Origin: an uncultured Psychrobacter sp.
GTDB lineage: Bacteria > Pseudomonadota > Gammaproteobacteria > Pseudomonadales > Moraxellaceae
Assembly: GCF_947500265.1 (NCBI RefSeq)
Contig: NZ_CANMRN010000002.1
Coordinates: 310,001 to 374,000, forward strand
Reading direction: 5' to 3'
Length of the DNA: 64,000 nt
Position 1 is the first letter of the stretch, and each line of letters opens with the position of its first letter. The notes beneath the pieces are model-generated. The model was not told the DNA's origin and made no database searches. It was given only the letters and a program-made list of their open reading frames with translations. A program made the translations under genes and the position numbers. Shown here piece after piece: positions 36,107 to 45,654 of this stretch.

Positions 36107-39100
36107 CTAAGCAGGCTCTGTCACCATGTGCTCGCTAAAATAGCGCAGCAGCTCTTGTATGACCGTCACGCGCTGTTGCGGTGTGGCCAGTTTATCGCTA
36201 TTTTGGTAACGGATACCAGATGCGCCATTCATACGATAATGCTGACCATTTGATTGGATCAACTTGATAATCGCTAACGCATCAACTGGAGTATCTGGCG
36301 CAAACTCCAGCGTCATACTACTACTGTTGGCATCAATTTTGTTAATCTTAAGCGGTTCTGCTTGTAAACGTAATCCATGAATAGCGAATAATTGCTTGGT
36401 TTGATCTGGCAGTGACCCAAAGCGATCTATCATCTCCGTACGAATATCCGTCAATGCCTCTTTATCATCGGTATTGCTAATACGTTTGTAAAACAATAAG
36501 CGCTGATGCACGTCATGTAGATACTCTTCTGGAATGAGAGCAGAGCTGTGTAAGTTGATTTCACTGGTTAGCGACAATGGTGTATTTAAATCAGGTTCCT
36601 TGCCAGCTTTAATAGCTTTAGTCGCACGCTCCAGCATATCCATGTATAAGCTAAAACCAATCGCCTGCATATTGCCACTTTGCTGCTTACCCAATATCTC
36701 CCCTGCACCGCGAATTTCTAAATCCTCACTTGCCAGCATAAAGCCTGCACCTAATGTATTGGCGCGTTCAATCGCATGCAAACGGCGCTTAGCATCACCT
36801 TTAAGACCTTTCAGAGAAGGCACTAGTAAGTAACAGTACGCTTGATGGTGACTGCGTCCTACTCGGCCTCGCAGCTGATGCAATTGCGCCAGACCAAACT
36901 TATCTGCACGCTCAATGATGATCGTATTGGCATTGGGCACATCAATACCCGTCTCGATAATGGTAGAGCAAACCAACACGTTGAACTTTTTGTGATAAAA
37001 CTGCTGCATGATCTGCTCAAGCTGGCGCTCTTGCATTTGCCCATGGGCTACTCCTACTCGCGCTTCTGGCACTAGGTCACGAATGGTTTCTGCCATACGC
37101 TCAATACTAGCAACATCATTGTGTAGCAGATAGACTTGCCCACCGCGCAGAAGCTCACGCAATATGGCTTCTTTCATCAAAGCTTCTGTCTTTTGCATCA
37201 CAAAAGTTTTTATCGCAAGACGACGAGCAGGCGGTGTGGCGATGATCGACATATCACGCATACCTGAGAGCGCCATATTAAGCGTTCTAGGGATCGGAGT
37301 CGCCGTCATAGACATGCTATCCACATCTGTTTGAATGGCCTTGATACGCTCTTTATGACGCACTCCAAAGCGATGCTCTTCATCAACAATCATCAGGCCA
37401 AGGTTGGCAAATTTCACATCCGGTTGTAGCAGTTTATGAGTACCAATAACAATGTCCACTTTACCAGCGGCCAAATCAGCCAATACCATTTCTTGATGTT
37501 TTTTGCCGCCAAAGCGCGATAAGCTCTCGATACGGACTGGCCAATCTGCAAAACGATCGCGGAAGTTGTCTTCATGTTGACCGGCAAGCAATGTGGTAGG
37601 CACCAGTACGGCAACCTGATAGCCAGCACTAACGGCAATAAACGCGGCTCGCATCGCGACCTCTGTTTTACCAAAACCAACGTCGCCACAAATGAGACGA
37701 TCCATCGGTTGGTTTTGTCTCATGTCTTCCATGACTGCATGAATGGCATTGGCTTGATCAGCGGTTTCTTCAAAGGCAAACTGACTGGCAAATAGCTCAT
37801 ATTGCGATGGGTCTATCTTAAAATGAATGCCAACTTTGGCCTCACGTCTTGCCTGCATATTGAGTAGTTCAGCAGCGACATCATGAATTTGCTCTAATGC
37901 TTTTTGCTTGGCTCGGTCCCATTTTCCACTACCAATCTTATGTAGCGGTGCTAAGGCAGGATCACCGCCACTATAGCGACTAATCATTTGCAGATTAGCA
38001 ACTGGCACATAGATACTAGCGTCATCAGAATATTTTAGGTGGATAAACTCTTGCTCGCCATCGCCCACATCTAAGGTAATCAAGCCATTATAACGACCGA
38101 TACCATGCTCAATATGTACCACTGGACTGCCATCTGTTATTTCAGTGACACTCTTGACTAAGAACTCTTCTGATACCCCGCTTTGGCGACGACGGCGCGT
38201 CTGTAAGACTTGACGACCGAACAGCTGTGTCTCGCTAATCAGTACCAAACGCTCAGGCACGTAGACACCGCGCTCAATTGGCGCTACGGTCAGACCGACA
38301 TGCGGTAGATGACTGTTATTAACGGCGCTGGTTTTATCTGCGGCTAGAAAGGCTTCAAAGCTATCATATGCCTTGATATCAATCTTACCTTTGAACAGTT
38401 CGATTAGAATCTCACGACGGCCTGCGGTTTCCGCAACGATTAGTACGGGTGTTGAAGTCTTTGATTGCGTATCCAAGAAGTCGAGCAATTCGGATAATGG
38501 TTCAGACTTTTGATGATTAACTGCTAATTGTGGCGGCTCTTGAGCACTTAATGTCACCAGTCCTTGTTGTTTAGTGACACTCGATGGCAATGGTATTTGT
38601 GAGGCATCTATACTTTCTGGCACTGCCACATCATTCATCGTAGCCAGTTCATCACGAGCACTTAATATAACTCGTGGATATTGATTGAGCTGTTCATTAA
38701 GCGCGTTAGATAATAGATACAACATTGCTGGCTCTACGATAGGCTTATCAATATCATGGCGACGCTCTTCGTAACGGCGCTGGATTTGTGACCAGTAATC
38801 GGCTTGTTTTTCATTGATTAATTCATCGGTGATAAACAACGCATCGCTTGGTAAATAGGAAAATAAGCTACTCTCTGCTTCCCAATCTTTTAAGTTAAAA
38901 AATAGCGGCTGATAATACTCAAGCCCACTACTGGCAATCCCTGCCATCACATCTTTGTACAGCTCAGACTTGCGACTACTAGTATTAGGGAACAGCGCAG
39001 CAAAGTTTGTGCGGAAGGTCTCACGCCCTTCATCGAGCGGAAACTCTTTTGCAGGCAAGATTTGAAATTGTTCGATAGGTTTAGAGATATCTGGCATCTT

Positions 39101-39817
39101 ATGCAGTAGTGACAATGACTCTTTCGCCATACTGGTATCGTTGCCCGTTAACATCGCCTTCAAATCATCAGCAGCCAATGTACGCTGCGTTTGAGGATGG
39201 AAAAAACGAATGGTTTCAATTTCGTCATCGAACAAGTCTAAACGTAGCGGAAAAGGTTGACCCATGGCAAAAATATCAATAATACTGCCACGTACCGCAA
39301 ACTCACCTGGCTCAAAAACGTTTTCAACCGCTCGGTAACCTGCTTTTGCCAGTAGCCCTCGCTGGGTATTGATATCAAAACGATCGCCGACACTCAAATC
39401 AAAATGCTGACCAATTAACCAACTTGGCGGTGCGACGCGATGCATGAGGGCTTGTATTGAAATAAGCAGCACGCCCGTTTTTGGCATATCCGTCAACAGA
39501 TTTATACGCTCACTGACGATGTCTTGATGCGGAGATAGCTCATCATAAGTCAGTGTCTCCCAGTCAGGGAACACATAAGCATCGACTCCGCAAAATGCCA
39601 GCTCAGTCTCTATTTGATTAAGTTGGTTTTGGTCACGTGCCACAACGACTTTTAGGCGCTCGGCAACATTCCACATCGGTGTTTGCACCAAGCTTGCCAA
39701 CCATAAGCTGCTGACCGCCCCATGGACAGGCGCTAGCCAACGCCGCTCGGCATTTTGGATAGGAAACAACTGCTGGTTAATAGGGTCAAACGCGTCAGTC
39801 AAAGCAGTAATAGGCAT
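36107..39817 (-). CDS. mfd: Transcription-repair coupling factor Mfd
   Basis: Mfd removes stalled RNA polymerase from DNA lesions and recruits UvrA. The 1236 residues contain the UvrB-like N-terminal module (PVHGAVSSLWLASLV, YRAVENVFEPGEFAVRGSIIDIF), the polymerase-interaction domain (DGSPVVHIEHGIGRYNGL), the RecG-like translocase with Walker A GDVGFGKTEVAMRAA, DEEHRFGVRHKERIK, TATPIPRTL, and RGRVGRSHHQAYCYLL, then the C-terminal TRCF domain. ATG 39817 (MPITALTDAF) is preferred over a TTG five codons upstream; neither has a strong ribosome site. Length is slightly above the E. coli enzyme. Confidence 0.97.
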   Translation of the reverse strand: MPITALTDAFDPINQQLFPIQNAERRWLAPVHGAVSSLWLASLVQTPMWNVAERLKVVVARDQNQLNQIETELAFCGVDAYVFPDWETLTYDELSPHQDIVSERINLLTDMPKTGVLLISIQALMHRVAPPSWLIGQHFDLSVGDRFDINTQRGLLAKAGYRAVENVFEPGEFAVRGSIIDIFAMGQPFPLRLDLFDDEIETIRFFHPQTQRTLAADDLKAMLTGNDTSMAKESLSLLHKMPDISKPIEQFQILPAKEFPLDEGRETFRTNFAALFPNTSSRKSELYKDVMAGIASSGLEYYQPLFFNLKDWEAESSLFSYLPSDALFITDELINEKQADYWSQIQRRYEERRHDIDKPIVEPAMLYLLSNALNEQLNQYPRVILSARDELATMNDVAVPESIDASQIPLPSSVTKQQGLVTLSAQEPPQLAVNHQKSEPLSELLDFLDTQSKTSTPVLIVAETAGRREILIELFKGKIDIKAYDSFEAFLAADKTSAVNNSHLPHVGLTVAPIERGVYVPERLVLISETQLFGRQVLQTRRRRQSGVSEEFLVKSVTEITDGSPVVHIEHGIGRYNGLITLDVGDGEQEFIHLKYSDDASIYVPVANLQMISRYSGGDPALAPLHKIGSGKWDRAKQKALEQIHDVAAELLNMQARREAKVGIHFKIDPSQYELFASQFAFEETADQANAIHAVMEDMRQNQPMDRLICGDVGFGKTEVAMRAAFIAVSAGYQVAVLVPTTLLAGQHEDNFRDRFADWPVRIESLSRFGGKKHQEMVLADLAAGKVDIVIGTHKLLQPDVKFANLGLMIVDEEHRFGVRHKERIKAIQTDVDSMSMTATPIPRTLNMALSGMRDMSIIATPPARRLAIKTFVMQKTEALMKEAILRELLRGGQVYLLHNDVASIERMAETIRDLVPEARVGVAHGQMQERQLEQIMQQFYHKKFNVLVCSTIIETGIDVPNANTIIIERADKFGLAQLHQLRGRVGRSHHQAYCYLLVPSLKGLKGDAKRRLHAIERANTLGAGFMLASEDLEIRGAGEILGKQQSGNMQAIGFSLYMDMLERATKAIKAGKEPDLNTPLSLTSEINLHSSALIPEEYLHDVHQRLLFYKRISNTDDKEALTDIRTEMIDRFGSLPDQTKQLFAIHGLRLQAEPLKINKIDANSSSMTLEFAPDTPVDALAIIKLIQSNGQHYRMNGASGIRYQNSDKLATPQQRVTVIQELLRYFSEHMVTEPA

Positions 39818-39972
39818 AAAGAATAGGATCAAAGTTAAGGAGTCAGAAAGCTATTATACGAATATTTGAGCAATTACCAAAACTTATGCCGTAACGGTTT
39901 GTCACTTAAAAGTTTACTCATTAACGATTGAGGGTTAACAACGATTATTGCGCTTTAACTGTCATTACATAA

Positions 39973-40007
39973 CAAAAAACCCCAACTTATCAGCTGAGGT
40001 TTTCGTT
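39973..40007 (-). terminator. rraA terminator
   Basis: On the minus strand AAAACCTCAGCT...TTGGGGTTTT forms an imperfect stem followed by a T-run. It lies 28-62 bases past the rraA stop. Confidence 0.65.
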
Positions 40008-40034
40008 TTTACTAATCAAGCCAAGCCTAAAACT

Positions 40035-40571
40035 TCAGCTGATAAGTGATTTATCACTAGCAATAATGCCATTGTTATCAGCATAAACGAACATACCTGA
40101 ATTCAACGTCAAATCACCGAAGCTGATTTCGATATCTATTTGACCTTCATCACGGCGGGTTGATTTACGCGGGATACAACCAAGCGCCATCACCCCAAGA
40201 TCCATCTCTGCCATGTCATCAACATCGCGGACACAACCATATACAATTACCCCAGCCCAGCCGTTGTCGATAGCTGATTGTGCAATCATATCGCCTAGTA
40301 ATGCACAGCGCATAGAGCCGCCGCCATCAACGACCAACACTTTCCCATTGCCTTCTTTGTCTTTACCATCGCTATTTAATAGAGATTTAACACGGCTATT
40401 ATCTTCAAAGCATTTAACCGTCACGATTTCACCGCAGAATCTGTCTTTTGCACCAAACTGACGGAATGACTTACCTTCGATATTTGGTAAGCATACTTGC
40501 GACTCAGGATTGGCATCCAATAGATCACAAGTGACAAAATTTCCTCTATCCATTTGTATCGATTCTGACAT
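40035..40571 (-). CDS. rraA: Ribonuclease E activity regulator RraA
   Basis: RraA-type proteins bind RNase E in enterobacteria and reduce mRNA decay; related proteins are aldolase-like. The 178 residues start MSESIQMDRGNFVTCDLLDANPE and carry the family core RFCGEIVTVKCFEDNS, GKVLVVDGGGSMRCALLGDMIA and GVIVYGCVRDVDDM. GGAG occurs twice just before ATG 40571 (the nearer 5-6 bases away), favouring it over an upstream in-frame ATG at 40616. Compared with E. coli RraA there is a small lysine-rich insert (SDGKDKEGNGK). Whether RNase E is its target here is inference. Confidence 0.9.
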   Translation of the reverse strand: MSESIQMDRGNFVTCDLLDANPESQVCLPNIEGKSFRQFGAKDRFCGEIVTVKCFEDNSRVKSLLNSDGKDKEGNGKVLVVDGGGSMRCALLGDMIAQSAIDNGWAGVIVYGCVRDVDDMAEMDLGVMALGCIPRKSTRRDEGQIDIEISFGDLTLNSGMFVYADNNGIIASDKSLIS

Positions 40572-40761
40572 TGCTCCTGCTCCTTGTTTTAGTAATTCAA
40601 CTGACTGGTTTTTCAATACTTATTGATGCTTTGATAAAAGTTATTGTATTTTTTACTCTTGTATTCTTGTTCTAATGCAATCTTGTCCCAATGCAATTAA
40701 CAATCGATATCTGTAGCTTTCCAGTTTTGAGACTGAATCTGTCACTAGACAAACTGTCCTT

Positions 40762-41463
40762 TTATTTTTTGACACGGGTCATCGCTAGCATCTGCTTATT
40801 TTCGATAATATCAGTACGCTTGATTTGAGGCTCAGTACGGTACTTACTACGATGATAGATATCATGAGCACTCATGGCCATGGCGCTGGCAACGCGTTTA
40901 GCAGAAATAGGATGTAACGATAGCGACTCTGACACGAGCGGCGAGATGAGTTTAAAGGCTTTTTGACCAATGCTCTCAAGCGGACGACCTTTATGCTTAC
41001 CAAGCAATAATGACGGGCGGAAGACGACCAATTGTCCAAAATCTAATGCCATAACAGCCTGCTCTGTCTCAGCCTTGACTCGATTGTATAAAAAACGACT
41101 GTCAATATCTGCATTCATTGAAGAGAGTAAAAAGAAATTCTCTACCCCTTTGTCACGACATAACTTGGCAAAGTTTACGTTATAGTCTCGATCTACCTTG
41201 CGAAAAGCCTCATCACTACCAGCCTGCTTTTTTGTCGTACCCAAACAACTAAAAGCATCCGTAGTTCGGTCTGCACCAACGCTTGCAAACACTTCTGAGA
41301 GATTATCAAAATCATTGATTTGATAAAACCGCATGCTGGCATTAATGTAGCGTGGCGGGCGGCGGGCAATCACAATCAATGTGTCATAAAGCTCACTCAG
41401 TTGCTTTACCAAATGCTGCCCTACTAACCCCGTTGCGCCAATCACAATTGCTTTTCGCTGCAT
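40762..41463 (-). CDS. NAD(P)-binding epimerase/TIP30-like protein
   Basis: This 233-residue Rossmann protein belongs to the atypical extended short-chain dehydrogenases, nearest in pattern to the HTATIP2/TIP30-like group: nucleotide-binding GATGLVG (9-15), CLGTTKKQAGSDEAFRKVD, FFLLSSMNADIDSRFLYNRVKAE with the YxxxK-like pair, and VFRPSLLLGKHKGRP. Substrate unknown; many such proteins only bind the cofactor. It stands upstream of rraA with 190 bases between them. The ATG at 41463 is the sole sensible start. Confidence 0.85.
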   Translation of the reverse strand: MQRKAIVIGATGLVGQHLVKQLSELYDTLIVIARRPPRYINASMRFYQINDFDNLSEVFASVGADRTTDAFSCLGTTKKQAGSDEAFRKVDRDYNVNFAKLCRDKGVENFFLLSSMNADIDSRFLYNRVKAETEQAVMALDFGQLVVFRPSLLLGKHKGRPLESIGQKAFKLISPLVSESLSLHPISAKRVASAMAMSAHDIYHRSKYRTEPQIKRTDIIENKQMLAMTRVKK

Positions 41464-41506
41464 ACCCTATCCACTTATATAACATTAGATGAACTATATT
41501 GATGAG

Positions 41507-41532
41507 AAAATACCTATATAAAATACCTATAT
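41507..41532. repeat. Tandem 13-bp duplication
   Basis: AAAATACCTATAT occurs twice back to back (41507-41519 and 41520-41532), and AGGTAT shortly after (41535-41540) complements ATACCT of the second copy. It lies between the divergent epimerase-like gene and rpsT. Confidence 0.7.
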
Positions 41533-41715
41533 CAAGGTATATCGTTAGAATATCATACCTAAATTCCTCAATAACTGACGCTATTATATAGGATATATTG
41601 TAAGAGATTTTATCAACCCTCTACGTCTATCAACGCTTACTATTGATTTAGTTACTAGAATGACCCGAATTCGATGATATTACGTAACTTCTTTGAGCAT
41701 TAATCATCAAATATA

Positions 41716-41744
41716 TTGTCCTTAGTTCAATAATTTGCTAAGAT
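41716..41744 (+). promoter_or_regulatory. Candidate rpsT promoter
   Basis: TTGTCC (41716-41721) and TAAGAT (41739-41744) are 17 bases apart. Transcription would start about 190 bases before the rpsT GTG. Confidence 0.5.
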
Positions 41745-41757
41745 AATCGGCTTTACA

Positions 41758-41794
41758 CGTCAACGCTGTTTAATTATTCCAAACAGCTCTGACG
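41758..41794 (+). promoter_or_regulatory. Stem-loop in the rpsT leader
   Basis: GCTGTTT (41765-41771) and AAACAGC (41781-41787) pair, extended by CGTC/GACG across a 3x3 internal loop. S20 is known to repress its own synthesis in E. coli; whether this hairpin is the target is inference. Confidence 0.5.
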
Positions 41795-41940
41795 CTTACG
41801 ATGATCTATTCATATTAGATACTTTAATATTAGACATCGACATCATATTTGACGAGACGGCTGCTCGTCACCGATGATTGTTAAACCCATTATTGCAATC
41901 AACATTCATATTTTTATCTATCTTTATCAAGGAGATACGC

Positions 41941-42207
41941 GTGGCTAATACTGCACAAGCTCGTAAACGCGCCCGTCAAAACACCAAACGTCGTCAGAAC
42001 TCTGCGTCACAACGCTCTATGGTTCGTACTTACTTAAAACGTGTTGATGCGGCTATCGCAGCTAAAGATTATGACGCGGCTACCGAAGCTTACAAAAAAG
42101 CGGTACCAGTTCTTGATCGTATGGCTGACAAAGGTATTATTCATAAGAATAAAGCTGCTCGTCGTAAGAGCCGCCTAAACAAAACAATCAAAGGCCTACA
42201 AGCTTAA
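41941..42207 (+). CDS. rpsT: 30S ribosomal protein S20
   Basis: S20 is a small helical protein that binds 16S rRNA early in 30S assembly. The 88 residues, starting [24 protein letters not shown], are typical, with a very basic N-terminus and C-terminal [18 protein letters not shown]. The start is a GTG with AAGGAG 7 bases upstream; E. coli rpsT also uses a non-AUG start tied to autoregulation. Upstream in-frame codons give an unrelated hydrophobic sequence and are not used. A terminator follows. Confidence 0.97.
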   Translation: MANTAQARKRARQNTKRRQNSASQRSMVRTYLKRVDAAIAAKDYDAATEAYKKAVPVLDRMADKGIIHKNKAARRKSRLNKTIKGLQA

Positions 42208-42253
42208 GATTTGTATTGGTTAGACCGCATTTCGCTTTTATAGCGTAATGACT

Positions 42254-42295
42254 AAAACCTTGTCACTGGTTCTAATACCGTGGCAAGGTTTTTTT
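42254..42295. terminator. Bidirectional terminator between rpsT and histidine phosphatase gene
   Basis: AAAACCTTG...GGT and ACC...CAAGGTTTTTT form a 16-bp stem with one G-U and one bulged base; A and T runs flank it. Confidence 0.9.
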
Positions 42296-42362
42296 ATGCC
42301 TATTCAAAACGTATTCAATGAACAGCTTCTCTACGAAATCATCCCAATGTTTGAATAAAATA

Positions 42363-43199
42363 TCAATTCCACTGCACTTCTGGCGGCAATAGCAATTTAC
42401 TAGGATGGTAACCAGCTGCACGATAACCGTCTAATAATGAACTAATCGGCCGAGTATATACCTGACCCCGCCAGATGAAATACGCGCTCGCTTGATCAAA
42501 TGGCTTATCATCAAACCATAAAAATACGCCTTCCATCATCTTTGGCCAATCATTCCAATCAATCTCTACCACATCGAACATAACCGCTAAGAATGCAGAT
42601 AGCAACGTGTCATGACTCACAGCGAGCATCAGATGGCCGTGCTGTGGCTGATTCTGGTAAAAAAGCGACAAAATATCCAAACCGCCTTGATAGGTGTTTT
42701 TGGTCCCTTCGAGATTGCCTTGCAAAAAGCGATTGATAAAGTTTAGGACGCCAATTTCTTTGAACACAGGATTGGCTATTTCAGGCTCAGTGACGAGACT
42801 GCCAGGCTCAACTAACAATGATTGATGCGTAATGTCACGCCGTAGTCCTGCCCCCTCTTGCATCAGCTGCGCGGTATCGATACAACGCCCAATAGGACTA
42901 GAGATACTATCGACGTCGAGCGAATATGGTAGATGACCTGATAACCACCGACCCCAAGACTTTGCCAGTATGCGACCTTTGGGAGTCAACGGCAACTGAT
43001 AGCTAGCAAAACCATTACCGTCAGAACGCTCGCGTAAAGAGTGCCTAGTAAATAATATCAGTCGCTTGTTTTCAGGCAATAGGCTGACAGAGGAAATCAT
43101 ACTATCTGGTAGGTGCGAAGGTGCAGGCGCGCTTGGGGTGTGACTCGCAAGCTTGTCAGCAGATATTTTGGACAGGGTGTTATTTAGATATTTACTCAT
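42363..43199 (-). CDS. Histidine phosphatase superfamily protein
   Basis: The 278 residues carry the branch-1/2 type catalytic motif RH at 52-53 (LILFTRHSLRERSDG), the conserved S-S-P-I-G-R-C segment, and the second histidine in AVSHDTLLSAF. These enzymes use a phosphohistidine intermediate to cleave phosphate esters. Residues 1-44 are a variable lead with no clear signal sequence, and the substrate cannot be deduced. The next gene is a metallophosphoesterase 159 bases upstream, possibly co-transcribed. The start at 43199 has only a poor ribosome site. Confidence 0.8.
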   Translation of the reverse strand: MSKYLNNTLSKISADKLASHTPSAPAPSHLPDSMISSVSLLPENKRLILFTRHSLRERSDGNGFASYQLPLTPKGRILAKSWGRWLSGHLPYSLDVDSISSPIGRCIDTAQLMQEGAGLRRDITHQSLLVEPGSLVTEPEIANPVFKEIGVLNFINRFLQGNLEGTKNTYQGGLDILSLFYQNQPQHGHLMLAVSHDTLLSAFLAVMFDVVEIDWNDWPKMMEGVFLWFDDKPFDQASAYFIWRGQVYTRPISSLLDGYRAAGYHPSKLLLPPEVQWN

Positions 43200-43358
43200 G
43201 ACAGCAAGCCTAGCAGATTTCTTATCAGGAATGAACCACAGACAAATCTAGTTGCAATATATCTTATAAATACTCTGCACTCTTTAAAAAAAAACGCTTT
43301 ATTCAAAAGAGTCTATACCTAAAATAAATGGAGGTTTGCCCTTTATTTACACACGGTC

Positions 43359-44156
43359 CTAGCCAATATCAATAACTTTGTCCCATGCAAACTCTAATGC
43401 CGTACTACTGACCTCATTAGGATAGGCTCGTGGATTGACAATCACTCGCGTATTACCAATTTTATAATCAAATGCTTCATGAGTATGTCCGTGTACCCAT
43501 AGCATCGGTGCCCAGTCTTCGTGCATCCATCCTGACAAGTCACTAACGAAAGCCGCATTACTCGGTAGATTGGCATATTTTTCAGACACCGATAATGCAC
43601 TGACGCTATGATGACTCATGACTACTGTTTTTTTACCTAGTTCATGAGATTCGATCAATGCTTGCTGTAGCCACTGACGATGCTTGGCATGAATTTGCAT
43701 AGATACTTCAGGTGAAAACAATTCATTGTCTGCATAGATTTGCTTGTAATCACGCATGAAATGACGAGCAGCGGCCATGGTGTCTTCATTAGCATGATAC
43801 TGATAGTCGGTCCAAAGCGTACAACCTAAAAGGCGTATATCACCGATATCGATATGCTGACATTGTAAGACGCGAACCCCTTTTTTAGACACAGCATCAT
43901 AGTTATCCCAAGTTGCCAGTTTACGGTCAAAGCTCAACACGTCTTCATCAAAGTATTCATGATTACCAGCGATAGTAATCAGGGGGACTTCTAAGCGCGC
44001 CGCTTGTTCTTGCAGCCACGGCATGCCTTTGTCGCTATTAGCAGTATCTCCTGCTACTAATACTAAATCTGCATCAGTTTTGGGAATATGTCCAACGGGG
44101 TGCAATTGACGTGCATAACTATCAATATGTAAGTCACTCAATATCTGTAATTTCAT
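43359..44156 (-). CDS. Calcineurin-like metallophosphoesterase
   Basis: The 265 residues begin MKLQILSDLHID with the metal-binding DLH, then VLVAGDTANS, ITIAGNHEYFDED, MSHHSVSAL and HGHTHEAFDY, the full set of metallophosphoesterase motifs. It most resembles cytosolic phosphodiesterases of unknown substrate. Two further ATG codons exist 5 codons upstream, but the family starts at MKLQIL, so ATG 44156 is chosen. It is separated from pyrF by a bidirectional terminator, so it has its own promoter. Confidence 0.85.
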   Translation of the reverse strand: MKLQILSDLHIDSYARQLHPVGHIPKTDADLVLVAGDTANSDKGMPWLQEQAARLEVPLITIAGNHEYFDEDVLSFDRKLATWDNYDAVSKKGVRVLQCQHIDIGDIRLLGCTLWTDYQYHANEDTMAAARHFMRDYKQIYADNELFSPEVSMQIHAKHRQWLQQALIESHELGKKTVVMSHHSVSALSVSEKYANLPSNAAFVSDLSGWMHEDWAPMLWVHGHTHEAFDYKIGNTRVIVNPRAYPNEVSSTALEFAWDKVIDIG

Positions 44157-44332
44157 ATTATCCAACATCATTTAGTGGCGTTATTATTAAAAATCTAATT
44201 AGCGATAAACGCTCATAGCAGTACTACTGATATTTAGCTAAATAAGCGTTTTTCATATAGTTATTATATTTTAGAAAGGTTGTAAGAATAAATTTAAGTA
44301 GTGTAGCAGCTTTTTCTTTGCCATCAAAAAGT

Positions 44333-44362
44333 AAAAAGACAGCCATTTAGGCTGTCTCTTTT
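44333..44362. terminator. pyrF terminator
   Basis: AGACAGCC, five-base loop, GGCTGTCT, with As on the left and Ts on the right. On the minus strand it ends the pyrF transcript. Confidence 0.9.
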
Positions 44363-44381
44363 TCTTAACATCTATTCAAAC

Positions 44382-45080
44382 TTAAATACTTTGAAGTATT
44401 GTCTGTAGTTTAGCAGCAGGGTCTGAAGCTTGAGTGATCGAACGACCAATGACTAAATAATCAGAACCGTCTATTAGCGCCTGACTTGGTGTACAGATAC
44501 GTTTTTGATCATCTGCATTGTCTTCAGCTAAGCGAATACCAGGCGTTACCAATTTAAAATCCTGACCACATAATGCTTTAAGTGCTTTTGCTTCTTGAGC
44601 AGAGCACACCACCCCATCTAGACCAGCTTGCTTGGTCAATTGTGCTAATCGGCTTACTTGGGTATCTAAGCTATCAGTGATACCTGTTTGCATCAACGCT
44701 TCACTATCCATAGAGGTTAATACAGTGACTGCGATAAGCAAGGTATCGAGATCTCTATCTAGCAAGCGCTGTTTCGCCAACGACATAGCTTCTAGACCTG
44801 CGCTAGCATGGACATTCACCATCCATACACCAAGTTCAGCGGCAGCCAATACTGCTTGAGCAGTGGTGTTCGGAATGTCATGGAATTTTAAGTCTAAGAA
44901 CACTTCAAAATCACGTTGATGTAATGCCTTGATGATATCAGGACCACAACGGGTAAACAGCTCTTTACCGACTTTCAATCGACATTGGGATGGATCTAAC
45001 TGATCAGCTAGCGCCAAAGACGCCTCTACCGTCATATTGTCTAGAGCGACGACAACTGGAGAGTTAATTACATTATTCAT
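44382..45080 (-). CDS. pyrF: Orotidine 5'-phosphate decarboxylase
   Basis: PyrF makes UMP from OMP, the last step of pyrimidine synthesis. The 232 residues include [36 protein letters not shown], the catalytic [12 protein letters not shown] with the Asp/Lys tetrad, and the phosphate-binding loop [14 protein letters not shown]. Length and order are normal. It lies 104 bases downstream of lapA; in E. coli lapB stands between these two genes, but here it is absent. Confidence 0.97.
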   Translation of the reverse strand: MNNVINSPVVVALDNMTVEASLALADQLDPSQCRLKVGKELFTRCGPDIIKALHQRDFEVFLDLKFHDIPNTTAQAVLAAAELGVWMVNVHASAGLEAMSLAKQRLLDRDLDTLLIAVTVLTSMDSEALMQTGITDSLDTQVSRLAQLTKQAGLDGVVCSAQEAKALKALCGQDFKLVTPGIRLAEDNADDQKRICTPSQALIDGSDYLVIGRSITQASDPAAKLQTILQSI

Positions 45081-45184
45081 GGTTTTACCATATATTTTGA
45101 AGTTATCAAAGTATTGTATTTGAGGTCAGTACTGCGTTCGTTAAGCTATCACCTAGCAGATCACATAAAAAATCACTTAACGAC

Positions 45185-45592
45185 TTAATCTCGTCTACGC
45201 TTAGACAGAGTAGAGCCTTCAGTTAGGCTAGTTGCGTCACTACTTTGCACATTGGCAGCAGAAGCACCATAAACAGCTTCATCCACTGTCGGCGCGCTTG
45301 CTTGACGATCGATAACTGTATTGGCTTGAGTCAATTGCTCTTGTAGATTTGCGTTTGCTTTCTGCAGACGTGAGATTTCCCACTTATTCTGTAGCACACG
45401 AAAGATAAGCAATGCCAGTAAAATACCAATAACAATACCTAGCATCAAACACAAAATAAGTAGCAACCCTAGATTCATCGTAGGTGCTTGTGAAAACAGT
45501 AGGTTGACTCCGACCTCAGTATTATTTGCCAATACCAAACCAAGTGAATAGGCAAAGCTCAAGAACAGCAATACAAATAGTAGAAAGCGCAT
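45185..45592 (-). CDS. lapA: LapA-domain membrane protein
   Basis: LapA (DUF1049) is a small inner-membrane protein linked in E. coli to LapB and control of lipopolysaccharide synthesis. The 135 residues show two membrane helices (about 3-22 and 42-66), the family motif N-N-T-E-V-G-V-N-L between them, a coiled coil (about 70-95: KWEISRLQKANANLQEQLTQ) and a polar tail ending in KRRRD. It follows ihfB as in other gammaproteobacteria. The next gene is pyrF, so the usual lapB partner is not adjacent. Confidence 0.88.
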   Translation of the reverse strand: MRFLLFVLLFLSFAYSLGLVLANNTEVGVNLLFSQAPTMNLGLLLILCLMLGIVIGILLALLIFRVLQNKWEISRLQKANANLQEQLTQANTVIDRQASAPTVDEAVYGASAANVQSSDATSLTEGSTLSKRRRD

Positions 45593-45654
45593 GAGACAGT
45601 TACCTCAGTTTGGAATGATAAATTTTGACGGTTAGATAGCCAGTGCTGGTTTAA

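Larger units (their letters stand above)
41464..41940. other. rpsT upstream region and leader
   Basis: These 477 bases hold a 13-base direct duplication (41507-41532), the candidate rpsT promoter (41716-41744) and a leader of roughly 190 bases with two stem-loops (41758-41794 and 41851-41869). No gene was recognised. Confidence 0.5.
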
